Made by a program: the position numbers and the translations under genes
Shown: in pieces, positions 46,548 through 56,027 of the stretch
Position numbering within the stretch: position 1 is the stretch's first letter
How the letters are laid out: each line of letters starts with the position of its first letter
NCBI GenBank assembly: GCA_035443185.1
Contig: DAORRV010000006.1
Location: 1-64,000 of the forward strand
DNA length: 64,000 nt
Direction of reading: 5' to 3'
DNA from: UBA2330 sp035443185
Lineage (GTDB): Bacteria > Bacteroidota > Ignavibacteria > Tepidaquicellales > Tepidaquicellaceae
Notes under the pieces: model-generated
Told to the model about the DNA's origin: nothing
The model's database searches: none
The model's input: the letters and a program-made list of their open reading frames with translations, nothing else

Positions 46548-47307
46548 TTAATCTTTTTTATACATCTCAAGACTATCCAGTTTAAGTCTGCTCTTAAGCC
46601 AACCCTGAAGTTTATTTTTATCAGCAGGTATTAGATCTTTTTCAACATCATAAATAAAAACCGGGATATTAAATTCTGCTTTATCATTTTCTGTATAAAA
46701 TGTATGATTGGCAATTGATATTGAATTTATTTCAGGGTAAAGAGAATTAACTTCTTTTAATAACTGCTCATGGTCATATCTATTCTGCGCAATCGAATCT
46801 TCAAGTAATTTTATTCTTGACTCTTTTTCACTGAATTGTATTTCATTTGTTTTNNNNNNNNNNNNNNNNNNNNNNNNNNNNNNNNNNNNNNNNNNNNNNN
46901 NNNNNNNNNNNNNNNNNNNNNNNNNNNNNNNNNNNNNNNNNNNNNNNNNNNNNTTCAGACTGAGCTTCTTTAAAAGGACTGATATAAAAGTAAATGAAAG
47001 AAACTATCAATCCTGCTAATGTAGCAATAAATAAATTTCTAAGTGATTTTCTTAATAATGCGAAATCATAAATGCCTAGTGCAAATCCCGAACCTACTAT
47101 TGGACCCATTAACGGAGATATAAGCATAGCACCGATTATAACAGCAGTAGAGTTTACATTTAACCCAATCGAAGCCACAAGTATAGCACATGCAAGTATC
47201 CAAAGGTTGGCTCCTGTAAAAGTAATATTATTTTTTACGCTTTCTAAAGTTTTACCTTTATCGTCTTCGCCTTTTTGAAGATTAAATAATTCGTTTAGAT
47301 ATGTCAT
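46548..47307 (-). CDS. DUF389 membrane protein, split by a scaffold gap
   Basis: The N-terminal part (from ATG 47307) has the DUF389 helices LWILACAILVASIGLNVNST, AVIIGAMLISPLMGPIVGSG and a third segment to SPFKEAQSE. Then 100 N follow (46854-46953). Beyond the gap an open frame continues from KTNEIQFSEKESRIKLLEDS through LYPEINSISIANHTFYTEND to GWLKSRLKLDSLEMYKKD and stops at TAA 46548-46550; this fits the soluble tail of Bacteroidota DUF389 proteins. The gap size is nominal and probably hides several helices. Function of the family is not established. Confidence 0.72.
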
Positions 47308-47471
47308 TAACTTGAATTATTGATAAATATATTCTCGAAATTTTCAAAGTATTATCCATTCAATCATATTACTCAAAATTGAATAAAATAAGGAATGTCT
47401 GAAAGGGTAAAGATTATATAATTAATTTGAAAAATTTATAATCATAAAAATAATTTAAATAATCAAAATAT

Positions 47472-47834
47472 TTATTTTAAAGCGCGGTCTTCCTGCCGTT
47501 TCCCGTGTAAATTTCCGTCAGGATCATTAAAGTATAGAACCAGTCTATTTGACAACACAGGAAATTTAGGAACGGCAATTTTCCCTCCGTTAGATTCTAT
47601 CTTCTGAATATATTCTTCAATATTATTTTCAGAAATCGCAATTACAACAGGTTGATTCTCATCTCGCTTTTTCATAATAGCTCCGTTTATTCACTGTGTT
47701 TCTTCATTGCCTGAAAAGGCAGTCCAATAATCATCAGCAAATTGTTCATACTCATATCCAAACACTTTTTCAAAAAAATTCATTAACCTCCCGGGTTCAT
47801 CACTTTGCATTTCAAAATATATAACTCTGTTATT
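47472..47834 (-). pseudogene. VOC family gene interrupted by a TGA codon
   Basis: An open frame from about 47834 reads NNRVIYFEMQSDEPGR, then FFEKVFGYEYEQF and YWTAFSGNEETQ, reaches TGA at 47691-47693, and goes on in the same frame with INGAIMKKRDENQ up to FNDPDGNLHGKRQ. In intact relatives the stop position is a glycine (GINGGIM-like), so one G-to-T change (GGA to TGA) would explain it. The 67-residue frame from ATG 47675 is only the second half. The N terminus has no ATG before the homologous region. Likely a decaying gene, or a consensus error. Confidence 0.7.
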
Positions 47835-47906
47835 AATGATGTAAAAAAAATGAATTCAAAAAAATTTTATTGACGAATAAACATTAGACTAAAATTAATT
47901 AATCCA

Positions 47907-49346
47907 TTAAGGAAATATTCCTAAGTTAGCATAGGATATTGCAATTTTATTTATAGCACTTATGAAAGCAGCAGTTCTGAGTGAATCTACTTTGCTGTCA
48001 TTCATTTTAATTTCTCTGATTTCATTATAAGCAGACATCATTGTTTCTTCAAGTCCGGAGTCCACGAGTTCCTTTTCACTTGCACCTCTGATAAGAGTAT
48101 CTCTCTGTAGTTTTGATAATGGTATGCTGCTTGTAGCATCAAGTACATTTACAAAATTTAGATTTGCCAGTTCTTCATATCTTTTATCCATTCTACCAAA
48201 AGATACATGTGAAAGATTTTTTAACCATTCAAAATATGAAACTGTAACGCCGCCTGCATTAAGATACAAGTCTGGGATAATTAAAATATTTTTGTCAAGC
48301 ATGATTTTTTCTGCTTCAGGAGTAACAGGTCCGTTTGCACCTTCACCAACTATTTTTGCTTTGATCCTTCCTGCATTGGCAGAGGTAATTTGATTTTCAA
48401 GAGCAGCAGGGATAAGAATGTCACACTCTAATTCAAGAGCTTCAGATGTGAAACTTAGGTTTATTGCATTTTTGAAATTGAGAATACTTCCTGTAGTTTT
48501 TCTGTGGTGGAATACTTCATCAAGATCTAATCCTTTTGGATCATAAATTGCTCCTTCATATTCTGCAATTGCAATTAATACTGACCCGGCTTCCTGGCAG
48601 TATTTTCCGGCATAATATCCAACATTTCCAAGTCCTTGTAATACCACTGTTTTTCCTTCCATTCCTGTTGAAAGTCCAATCTTATCCATATCTTCTTTTA
48701 TACTTACAGCTTCACGAAGTCCAAAAAATACACCTCTTCCGGTGGCTTCTCTTCTTCCTTTTATTCCGTGCTGACTCAGAGGTTTTCCTGTAACGCATGC
48801 AAATGCATCGATCTGTCCGGTATTAAAAGTTGCATAAGTATCTGCTATCCAGGACATTTCTCTTTCACCTGTACCATAATCCGGAGCAGGTACGTCAATA
48901 CCCGGACCGATCAGATTTTTTTTGATCAGCTCAGAAGTATATCTTCGGGTTATATTTTCAAGTTGTCTTTCAGTGTATTTTTTTGGATCAATTTTAATTC
49001 CTCCTTTTGCTCCGCCAAAAGGAACGTCAACAACAGCACATTTATATGTCATAAGTGCAGCAAGAGCTTTTACTTCATCTTCATTTACCATCAGGCTGTA
49101 TCTGATACCTCCTTTTACAGGATTCTTGTGATGAGAATGTTCTATCCTCCATGCATCTAAAACTTCAATATCTCCGTTATCCAATCTCAAAGGAAAATTG
49201 AATTTGTAAATACAATTGCATTGCCTGATCTGATTCAAAAGCCCTGCATGATGCGTTGTGAATCCGGCAGCTTTGTCAAAATAACTGCAGACATCTTTAA
49301 AGAAATGTGTGTCCTCTTCGTGATGATCAATATCACTTTTGCTCAT
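47907..49346 (-). CDS. gdhA: Glu/Leu/Phe/Val-type glutamate dehydrogenase
   Basis: A 479-residue NAD(P)-dependent dehydrogenase interconverting glutamate and 2-oxoglutarate plus ammonia. Substrate motifs: HSHHKNPVKGGIRYS, LMTYKCAVVDVPFGGAKGG (Lys102, catalytic Lys114) and GPGIDVPAPDYGTGEREMSW. Rossmann motif GLGNVG is in VVLQGLGNVGYYAGK. The length exceeds the usual 410-450 residues because of an N-terminal extension (SDIDHHEEDTHFFKDV) and an insertion. It sits alone. It links the 2-oxoglutarate pool used by KorAB to nitrogen assimilation. Confidence 0.9.
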   Translation of the reverse strand: MSKSDIDHHEEDTHFFKDVCSYFDKAAGFTTHHAGLLNQIRQCNCIYKFNFPLRLDNGDIEVLDAWRIEHSHHKNPVKGGIRYSLMVNEDEVKALAALMTYKCAVVDVPFGGAKGGIKIDPKKYTERQLENITRRYTSELIKKNLIGPGIDVPAPDYGTGEREMSWIADTYATFNTGQIDAFACVTGKPLSQHGIKGRREATGRGVFFGLREAVSIKEDMDKIGLSTGMEGKTVVLQGLGNVGYYAGKYCQEAGSVLIAIAEYEGAIYDPKGLDLDEVFHHRKTTGSILNFKNAINLSFTSEALELECDILIPAALENQITSANAGRIKAKIVGEGANGPVTPEAEKIMLDKNILIIPDLYLNAGGVTVSYFEWLKNLSHVSFGRMDKRYEELANLNFVNVLDATSSIPLSKLQRDTLIRGASEKELVDSGLEETMMSAYNEIREIKMNDSKVDSLRTAAFISAINKIAISYANLGIFP

Positions 49347-49546
49347 AATAAAAATTAAATTAATTAAAATTTTGTATGGAAAAAAATATGTTAAAACTTT
49401 GTTTTTTTAAAGTTAATTTTTTTTATACAAACAAAATTTTCTGTTGATATTTATTTGAATATATTGAAAAACTTTTTGAGTAATTCAAATTCATTTTCAA
49501 ATGGAATTTCTGTCCGATTTTTAAAATTATAAATGTTCTTGGTATA

Positions 49547-49577
49547 TTGTAATTTAAGATTAATAATTGTAAATTTG
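49547..49577 (+). promoter_or_regulatory. Bacteroidota-type promoter of the YCF48 cargo gene
   Basis: TTG (49547-49549), 20-nt spacer, TAAATTTG (49570-49577), matching the TTG/TAnnTTTG consensus. Transcription should begin near 49584, leaving a 29-nt leader with a GGAGG site (49599-49603) 9 nt before the ATG. Confidence 0.5.
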
Positions 49578-49612
49578 ATAAAAAAGGTAACCCCCCACGG
49601 AGGTAAATAATT

Positions 49613-51757
49613 ATGAGAATCAAAATTTGTTTAACGGTTTTATCATTTGTTTTTTTGTCAGTTTATCTTTTTCCAAAATCAATTCTATCTCAAAATTCCT
49701 GGTATTCCATCAATGGTTCTCAAAGCAGCACTCAAGATATTAACGGACTTGATATTGTAAATTCAAATGTTATCTATGCTGTAGGCGGAGGTGGATTTAT
49801 TTATAAGTCAGTCGATGCCGGTATTAATTGGGATAAGATTGTGAATAATGCTACAAGTCAATATCTATGGTCAGTATCATTTGCAGATGAGCAAACAGGC
49901 TGGGCTGTAGGGTATGGAGGGACTATTGTTAAGACAGTAAACGGAGGTACATCATGGCAGATTCAGAATTCAGGTACTTACTCAGCTTTGCTGGATGTTC
50001 AGTTTCTTGATCAAATGACAGGATGGGTAATCGGACATAACGGCATTATATTAAAAACTATAAATGGCGGAATGAACTGGATCACTCAGACATCAGGTAG
50101 TATGGAAAATATTTTTAATATCAAATTTATAAACTCTCTGACAGGATATCTCTCAGGTGATGCTGGAGTTTTTAAAACTACAAATGGTGGAGATAGCTGG
50201 ACAAATAATTTAAATGAGCCCTGGGTTTATTCAGTGGATTTTGTAAACGCAAACACCGGCTGGGCTGGTGTCAGATATGGAAAAATGTTCAGGACTAATA
50301 ACGGCGGCGAATCCTGGACTGAACAAAACAGCGGTACCAGCGCAACTTATTATTCGATGAAATTTTTGGATGAAAATACTGGCTATGCAGTAGGAGATTA
50401 TAATACAATTATAAAAACTACAAACAGTGGATTAAACTGGGTATTAGAAAACAGTGGAGTTGAAAACAGTTTTGCAAAATTCAGCAGGATAGATAGTTAT
50501 GATATATCAGGGAATGTCTGTTTTATAGTAGGATTTAATAGTACTATATTAAAGACTGAAAACGGTGGTACTAACTGGAATAATTATTTTAATTTTTCAA
50601 TCTCCACCATTCCAACAAATATAGATCTTTGGTCTATATTCTTTACAAGTAATGATGTTGGCTGGACTGCCGGGAGTAATGGATCAATATATAAGACTAC
50701 AAATGGCGGATTGCAGTGGAATCAATCAGCTCAGGGATTTGTAAATGATCTACTGATCGATATTTTTTTTACAAGTGATAAACATGGCTGGGTAGTAGGA
50801 CATAATGGTAGAATATTAAGAACTTCAAATAACGGACTTAATTGGGAAAATCAAAACTCTGGCACACAAGATAATTTGTTCAATGTTTTTTTCTATAATA
50901 ATTTTGTTGGATGGATTGCAGGTGACAAAGGTGTTTTAAAAACTACAAACAACGGATTAAACTGGGAGGTATGTTTAAGTTATGATTGGATGTATTCTGT
51001 TTATTTTGTTGATCAAAATACCGGTTGGGCAGGTGGCAGATTTGGTAAATTGATAAAAACAACTGATGGCGGAAATACATGGACGGATCAGCAAGGCGGT
51101 ACAGGTGCTACATATTATTCAATAAAATTTTCCGATGAAAATAACGGATGGGCAGTCGGTGATTATAATACAATTATAAGAACTACAAATGGCGGAGCAA
51201 CATGGATAAGGCAAAGCAGTGGAATTCAAAGCAATAGTTTGAAATTAAGTGAAATTCAAATTGCAGTTGATGATGCTAACACAGCATACATTTCTACTTA
51301 TGAAAATCATATTTTGAAAACAACCAATGCAGGTCAGGACTGGTATAAGTCAACTTTACCCGGATACTCGAGTTACAATTCTATTTTCTTTTCATCTGAA
51401 AATATAGGATATGCTGCAGGCTTTGGTGCTTCAATTCTTAAGACCGAAAACAGAGGTATTACCGGTGTAGTAAATGAAAATAATATTTTACCTGAATCAT
51501 TTTCACTAAATCAGAATTATCCAAATCCATTTAATCCAAAAACAGTTATCAGGTATAAGATCACAAATTCTGACAATGTTAGTTTAAAGGTTTATGATAT
51601 TCTTGGAAATGAAGTAGCAGAGCTGGTAAATGAAAAGCAAATTGCCGGCAGCTATTCTGTTGAATTTAACGGCAGCGGTTTTTCAAGCGGGGTTTATTTT
51701 TACAGACTCGAATCAGGAAATAATTTTGATACAAAGCGGATGCTGTTGATCAAATAG
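49613..51757 (+). CDS. YCF48/BNR-repeat propeller protein with T9SS sorting domain
   Basis: A 714-residue secreted protein, signal peptide to about residue 26 (ends KSILSQ). Residues about 30-610 contain some 12 blades with the YCF48-like core GWAVGxxGTIxKTxNGGxxW. Blocks of about 255 residues are duplicated: GWVIGHNG at Trp138 matches GWVVGHNG at Trp393, and order and spacing of the flanking blades agree. The end is a type A sorting domain (NYPNPFNPKTVI, SSGVYFYRLESG). Despite the family name it has no link to photosystem II. One of the few genes here with a good Shine-Dalgarno (GGAGG) and promoter. Confidence 0.85.
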   Translation: MRIKICLTVLSFVFLSVYLFPKSILSQNSWYSINGSQSSTQDINGLDIVNSNVIYAVGGGGFIYKSVDAGINWDKIVNNATSQYLWSVSFADEQTGWAVGYGGTIVKTVNGGTSWQIQNSGTYSALLDVQFLDQMTGWVIGHNGIILKTINGGMNWITQTSGSMENIFNIKFINSLTGYLSGDAGVFKTTNGGDSWTNNLNEPWVYSVDFVNANTGWAGVRYGKMFRTNNGGESWTEQNSGTSATYYSMKFLDENTGYAVGDYNTIIKTTNSGLNWVLENSGVENSFAKFSRIDSYDISGNVCFIVGFNSTILKTENGGTNWNNYFNFSISTIPTNIDLWSIFFTSNDVGWTAGSNGSIYKTTNGGLQWNQSAQGFVNDLLIDIFFTSDKHGWVVGHNGRILRTSNNGLNWENQNSGTQDNLFNVFFYNNFVGWIAGDKGVLKTTNNGLNWEVCLSYDWMYSVYFVDQNTGWAGGRFGKLIKTTDGGNTWTDQQGGTGATYYSIKFSDENNGWAVGDYNTIIRTTNGGATWIRQSSGIQSNSLKLSEIQIAVDDANTAYISTYENHILKTTNAGQDWYKSTLPGYSSYNSIFFSSENIGYAAGFGASILKTENRGITGVVNENNILPESFSLNQNYPNPFNPKTVIRYKITNSDNVSLKVYDILGNEVAELVNEKQIAGSYSVEFNGSGFSSGVYFYRLESGNNFDTKRMLLIK

Positions 51758-51781
51758 TTCTGAAATTTAATTAAAAAATTT

Positions 51782-51817
51782 AATTGGTATGAGATTAATT
51801 CTTATACCAATTTTTTT
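51782..51817 (+). terminator. Intrinsic terminator after the YCF48 cargo gene
   Basis: 12-bp stem (AATTGGTATGAG with CTTATACCAATT, one G-U), loop ATTAATT, then a T-run to 51817. Confidence 0.85.
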
Positions 51818-51843
51818 ATGAATCATTTAGAGAATTGATTGAC

Positions 51844-52172
51844 CTAAGTTACTATCAAAGGAATGATCATATGCCATTCATCAGCGCTGGATCTTGCAAC
51901 TACTGCAACGACAGGTTCTGAAACACTCATTTTAAATACTTCGTGAGGGTCACCTGATTCAATAAAAATAAAATCACCTGTATTATTTTCAATGACTTTT
52001 TTTTACATACCGGTCCGTATTCGTGTCTGACATTTCCTTCCGGNNNNNNNNNNNNNNNNNNNNNNNNNNNNNNNNNNNNNNNNNNNNNNNNNNNNNNNNN
52101 NNNNNNNNNNNNNNNNNNNNNNNNNNNNNNNNNNNNNNNNNNNTGAGTAAGATTGATCTCTTCTTTTGACAT
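51844..52172 (-). pseudogene. Cupin-domain gene with gap and apparent frameshift
   Basis: ATG at 52172 starts MSKEEINLT; 100 N follow (52044-52143). Beyond the gap GNVRHEYGPVC leads into a run of eight A (T on the plus strand, 52007-52014). In the given frame the product soon turns to nonsense, but shifted by one base it reads VIENNTGDFIFIESGDPHEV, then FKMSVSEPVVAVVARSSADE and MIIPLIVT to TAG at 51844-51846. GDPHEV is the metal-binding end of a cupin barrel. A lost A in the homopolymer is the simplest reason; it may be a sequencing error. Confidence 0.68.
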
Positions 52173-52440
52173 AATATTATTTTTGTTTCAATGATTATAA
52201 AGTTTTAATTTTAAAAGTATATACAAGATTCTTTCATATTTACTATGAATTTTAAATCTTATGAAGGAGATTTCATTTTTTAAATTCAGATCACTGACAG
52301 GATAAGTAAAGGTTCTTATTAAATTATTTATGTTAATAAATATGGATATAATAAATTTTTCTAAAATACCCTAAATTAGAATTGTAATTCCTCATTAAAA
52401 TCAATAAATTAGACGACCTTTTTAAAAAATAAATTTTTCA

Positions 52441-52728
52441 ATGAAAAGAAGTACTTTCAAAAAATCAAATTATAAGTTAACACAGCAGATAACTGCCAAA
52501 AAGAATCAGCCTAAAAAAAGAGATCCGTTCAAAGAAAAAGGCGTAAAAGATTATATTGATATTTTCGATGCTAGACTACTTACCAGATTTCTAAATGAGC
52601 AGGGAAAGTTATTACCTGCAAGGATCACCGGAGCTACTTCCAAAATGCAGAGAAAACTTAATACTGCAATTAAAAGAGCCAGACATCTTGCCATCATTCC
52701 ATTTGTTAGTGAAGGTACGCGATATTAA
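52441..52728 (+). CDS. rpsR: 30S ribosomal protein bS18
   Basis: A 95-residue ribosomal protein that binds bS6 on the 30S platform. The core YIDIFDARLLTRFLNEQGK, then PARITGATSKMQRKLNTAIK and RARHLAIIPFV, is fully typical. The N-terminal 35 residues are Lys/Gln-rich. It is not in the usual rpsF-(ssb)-rpsR-rplI cluster, which lies 10 kb away without rpsR. It is a single-gene unit with its own terminator. Only one copy is seen here. Confidence 0.94.
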   Translation: MKRSTFKKSNYKLTQQITAKKNQPKKRDPFKEKGVKDYIDIFDARLLTRFLNEQGKLLPARITGATSKMQRKLNTAIKRARHLAIIPFVSEGTRY

Positions 52729-52768
52729 ATTATACGATCTTTTAAAATAATTTTTATTTAATTTTTAT

Positions 52769-52800
52769 AAACTCTTTCGCTTTGGCGTTAGAGTTTTTTT
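52769..52800 (+). terminator. Terminator of rpsR
   Basis: Stem AAACTCT / AGAGTTT with a 14-nt loop containing a small TCGC-TTTG-GCG inner pairing, followed by TTTTTTT. Confidence 0.75.
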
Positions 52801-52811
52801 AATTTAAGAAT

Positions 52812-53798
52812 ATGCAAAAAATATTATTTACAATTCTCATCAACCTATTTCTTTTTTCAGGAATAGCATGCTCACAAACTTCAGAAGATCCTCTTACTTT
52901 GGGAACATTTAGAATAACCAAAGTAGTAGATGGAGATACTTTTAAGTTTGAGAATATGGATGGATCTTCCAGATTGCTGGGCATTGATACAGAAGAAACA
53001 TTTAAAACTGACGACGCCGAAAGGAAAACTGCAGAGATCGAAGCAAACTGGGATGAATATTATAAATTTGAAAAAGGTGACAATAAAATGCCTGTTAAAA
53101 CAAATTCACCTCTCGGATATGAAGCAATGGTATGGGCGCAGGATTATCTTAAAAATGTTGAGTTTGCCAGACTAGAAAAGGAAGATGAAAACAGATCACT
53201 GGATATTTTTGGTAGGTATCTTGTCTATATGTTCATAGAAAAGGACGGTAAACAAATAAATTATAATGTCGAGATTGTCAGACTTGGCTACAGTCCTTAT
53301 TTTAATAAATATGGTAACAGTAAAAAATATCATAATGATTTTCTGGAAGCTCAGGAATATGCTATGAATAATAAACTTGGCATCTGGGATCCGGAGAAAA
53401 AGCATTATCCCGATTATGAAGAAAGAATTGTATGGTGGAATAAAAGAGCTGAGCAGCTTGAAAACTTTAATTCAAAATATTCAGGAACTGAAAATTATTT
53501 TAATCTGGCTGATGATAGTGATTATAAAAGATTAAGTGAAAATGTTGGTAAAGAAATAGTTGTATTTGGAAATATCAGTGACGTACTTACAAAAAAGTTT
53601 CCATATCTTTTAAGGATTCCTCATACTAAAAATGAAACTTTTGAAGTAGTTGTATTTGAGGAAAATATAAATATTTTAGATGAAATCGATATAGATTCTA
53701 AAAAGGATTATTACACTTATATAAAAGGTACACTTAAAGAATATAAAGGAAGATATCAGATTGAACTTACTGACAAAGAACAGATCTGGGTTGAATAA
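52812..53798 (+). CDS. Exported thermonuclease (SNase) family protein
   Basis: A 328-residue protein with a secretion signal that ends in GIAC (Cys20), so probably a lipoprotein. The SNase domain is at about 31-195: ITKVVDGDTFKF, SRLLGIDTEET, SPLGYEAMVWAQDYL, DIFGRYLVYMFIEKDG, EIVRLGYSPYF and QEYAMNNKLGIWDP. The catalytic Arg-Glu-Arg set of staphylococcal nuclease has counterparts in RLLGID, TEE and GRYL. The C-terminal 100 residues look like an OB fold. Likely cuts DNA or RNA outside the cytoplasm, for nutrition or envelope maintenance. Confidence 0.8.
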   Translation: MQKILFTILINLFLFSGIACSQTSEDPLTLGTFRITKVVDGDTFKFENMDGSSRLLGIDTEETFKTDDAERKTAEIEANWDEYYKFEKGDNKMPVKTNSPLGYEAMVWAQDYLKNVEFARLEKEDENRSLDIFGRYLVYMFIEKDGKQINYNVEIVRLGYSPYFNKYGNSKKYHNDFLEAQEYAMNNKLGIWDPEKKHYPDYEERIVWWNKRAEQLENFNSKYSGTENYFNLADDSDYKRLSENVGKEIVVFGNISDVLTKKFPYLLRIPHTKNETFEVVVFEENINILDEIDIDSKKDYYTYIKGTLKEYKGRYQIELTDKEQIWVE

Positions 53799-53811
53799 TT
53801 TTATCTGGTAA

Positions 53812-55554
53812 TTATGTTGTTTTCTTTAAAACGATTAAGGTAATGTCATCATACTGAGGCATGTTTTTACTGAATTCCAGAACAGAATTTTTTATTGAAT
53901 CCAATATCACTGCAGGGGAATTGTTTTTTTCATTTAATATAACATTCTTTAAATTTGTCTCTCCGTATTCTTCATCCTTTATGTTTAAAGCTTCCGTGAC
54001 TCCGTCAGTATAAAAGACAATAATATCATCTTTTCCCATTTCAACTTTTCCTATTTCGTAATTCATTGGGATATCTAATATTCCAATAATAAATCCACCT
54101 TCAGTAAGTTCTATAAATTTATTGCCTTTCAACATTTGCGGTGGATTGTGACCTGCATTAATATATTCAAATGTATTTTCTTTTGAGTCCAGAATACCCC
54201 AGAAAAAAGTTATGAACTTTTCAGATGAAGTGTTTTCATATATCAATTCATTAATTTTTTCTGTTACTTTGGCAAAATCAAAATTCCCTTCTTCATATAA
54301 CTTTAAATAAGAATGAACGGCGGATTGAATACTTGCCATCAATAAAGACGCCGGTGTACCTTTACCGGAAACATCAGCAATTACAATAACTAATTTATCT
54401 TCAGCGATTTTTATGAAATCAAAATAATCACCACCAATCTGAAGTGCTGGATCGTTCATACCTGCTATTTCGTAATTTTCAATTTCAGGAATTTTATCCG
54501 GCAGAAGTGCCTCCTGTATTTCTCTGGCGATTATTAATTCACTATCGATCTTTTGTTTACTTAGATATTCCTGAAACAGGAAATAATTGTGAATTGAGAT
54601 TAATGACAGATTCATAATAGATTCCAAAAACTCAATGTCTTCTTCAGAGAAAGGTTTTTTATTAAGTTTTTTTCCAAGACAAATTATGCTGTCGATTTTA
54701 TTATTAATAATGGTCGGAATAAATAATTCAAAATCTTTTTCAAAAAGATATTTAATAAAAGGAATAGTAGAATCCTCGTTTATTACAATAGTTTTTTTCA
54801 GAATTTTAGGAATATCATCTCCCGAGAGTAAATTATACAGATCGAATTTTTCAATCTCAAGATTTTTGTTGTCTTTAACAATAACAAACTTATCTTTATT
54901 GTCTCTGGATAATATCACAAAATCTTTTATTCCAAAATTACCCAGTAAAGAAAAATTAAGTAATTTTATAATATTTTCTTTATCAATAAAGCTTGAGTTA
55001 AATTCTTTGCCGAGCTCAAATAATGAATTGAGTTGTCTTACTTTATTGTTTAATGAGTTGTTAAGATTACTTACTTCTTCAAACTTGATTGTGTTTTCAA
55101 TAGCTGATGCTGAAATATTCAGCATTGTTTCAATAAAAATTATATCATTATTAGAAAGATCTGAAGTGTTAAGTTTTTTTCCTAAACAAAGTATTCCAAG
55201 ATATTTATTCTGAAAATATATTTTGAAATAATATTCAAATTTATGTTCATTTACAAATACATCATTCTCTGGAATTTCATTAAATGAAAAAACAGATAAT
55301 TTTGGAAATTTGGCTTCAATAAATGTATCGATCAAAGAAAGGTTGATTCCTTTTGCAGCTTTTACTTTATATATATTATCTGTACCCTCAGTCTTTAAAA
55401 GAACAACACCTTTAGAGATGAGCATTTTCCCCATTACACTCAGGAGTATATTGTTTAAAATATAATTCAGGTCAAGTTTACTGGTGATGAGCTGAGAGAA
55501 TTCAATTAATGAATTTAGAACGAGTTGTTTCTTGGCGGGATCATTATTTTCCAT
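53812..55554 (-). CDS. GAF-PP2C (SpoIIE/RsbU-type) protein phosphatase
   Basis: A 580-residue cytoplasmic serine phosphatase. Two GAF-like sensor regions (about 20-155 and 175-325) are followed by a linker coiled coil (ELIIAREIQEALLP) and a PPM/SpoIIE domain (about 345-578) with metal-binding motifs IGGDYFDF, IADVSGKGTPASLLM, INAGHNPP and FYTDGVTEA, ending QYDDITLIVLK. It should dephosphorylate the STAS protein encoded by the third gene of this unit and so set partner switching. Order on the minus strand is STAS, kinase, phosphatase, with gaps of 9 and 47 bp. Confidence 0.87.
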   Translation of the reverse strand: MENNDPAKKQLVLNSLIEFSQLITSKLDLNYILNNILLSVMGKMLISKGVVLLKTEGTDNIYKVKAAKGINLSLIDTFIEAKFPKLSVFSFNEIPENDVFVNEHKFEYYFKIYFQNKYLGILCLGKKLNTSDLSNNDIIFIETMLNISASAIENTIKFEEVSNLNNSLNNKVRQLNSLFELGKEFNSSFIDKENIIKLLNFSLLGNFGIKDFVILSRDNKDKFVIVKDNKNLEIEKFDLYNLLSGDDIPKILKKTIVINEDSTIPFIKYLFEKDFELFIPTIINNKIDSIICLGKKLNKKPFSEEDIEFLESIMNLSLISIHNYFLFQEYLSKQKIDSELIIAREIQEALLPDKIPEIENYEIAGMNDPALQIGGDYFDFIKIAEDKLVIVIADVSGKGTPASLLMASIQSAVHSYLKLYEEGNFDFAKVTEKINELIYENTSSEKFITFFWGILDSKENTFEYINAGHNPPQMLKGNKFIELTEGGFIIGILDIPMNYEIGKVEMGKDDIIVFYTDGVTEALNIKDEEYGETNLKNVILNEKNNSPAVILDSIKNSVLEFSKNMPQYDDITLIVLKKTT

Positions 55555-55601
55555 TTTAATTTGAATTATTATGAGTTATTTAATTTCTCATAATATTTTA
55601 A

Positions 55602-56018
55602 TCAAAGATTTTTTATTAAAGTAAGCCGGTTCGAATCGGGATTTAAGTGAAGGAACTCAATTTTATTCATAAATTTTTTCATGATAGGTACTCCGAGACC
55701 ACCTACTTTAAATTTATTAAAGTAATCATTCATGTCCGGGTTACTGATATTATTTGGATCGAATGCTTTTCCTTTATAATTAAGTTTTATTATAAACTGA
55801 TTTTCATTTGAATCTAGATCTACTTCAATAATCTCTTTTTCATTATATTTATGTGCATGTTTTATAATGTTAGTGCATGCTTCATCAACTGATAAAATAA
55901 TCTGATTTATTGAACTTTCATCAAATCCAAATGCAAGTGCTTTATCCTCTATAAATTTCCTTAGTAAGGATAAATTCTTTGTTGAACTTTTGAACAATAT
56001 TTTATTTGTGTTGTCCAT
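55602..56018 (-). CDS. RsbW-like anti-sigma kinase (HATPase_c)
   Basis: A 138-residue GHKL ATPase. N box in SVDEACTNIIKHAHKYNEKE and the G1-like FIIKLNYKGKAFDPNNI, then a G2-like GGLGVPIMKKFMNKIEF, fit the RsbW/SpoIIAB family. It phosphorylates the STAS antagonist and, by family rule, would hold a sigma factor or another output protein. No sigma factor gene is in the window. Confidence 0.83.
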   Translation of the reverse strand: MDNTNKILFKSSTKNLSLLRKFIEDKALAFGFDESSINQIILSVDEACTNIIKHAHKYNEKEIIEVDLDSNENQFIIKLNYKGKAFDPNNISNPDMNDYFNKFKVGGLGVPIMKKFMNKIEFLHLNPDSNRLTLIKNL

Positions 56019-56027
56019 TTATATCAA

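Noticed and set aside
46843..46953. End of the DUF389 frame as translated across the N run
   Set aside because: The frame across a 100-N placeholder is arbitrary. The real 3' part is the separate open frame ending at 46548.
47691..47693. TGA read as glycine (recoded stop)
   Set aside because: TGA would replace glycine in the VOC frame, but other genes such as korB end at TGA right before a terminator, so a genome-wide recoding is not supported.
48768..49160. 130-codon plus-strand frame within gdhA
   Set aside because: It is antisense to a well-conserved enzyme and its product has no recognisable features.
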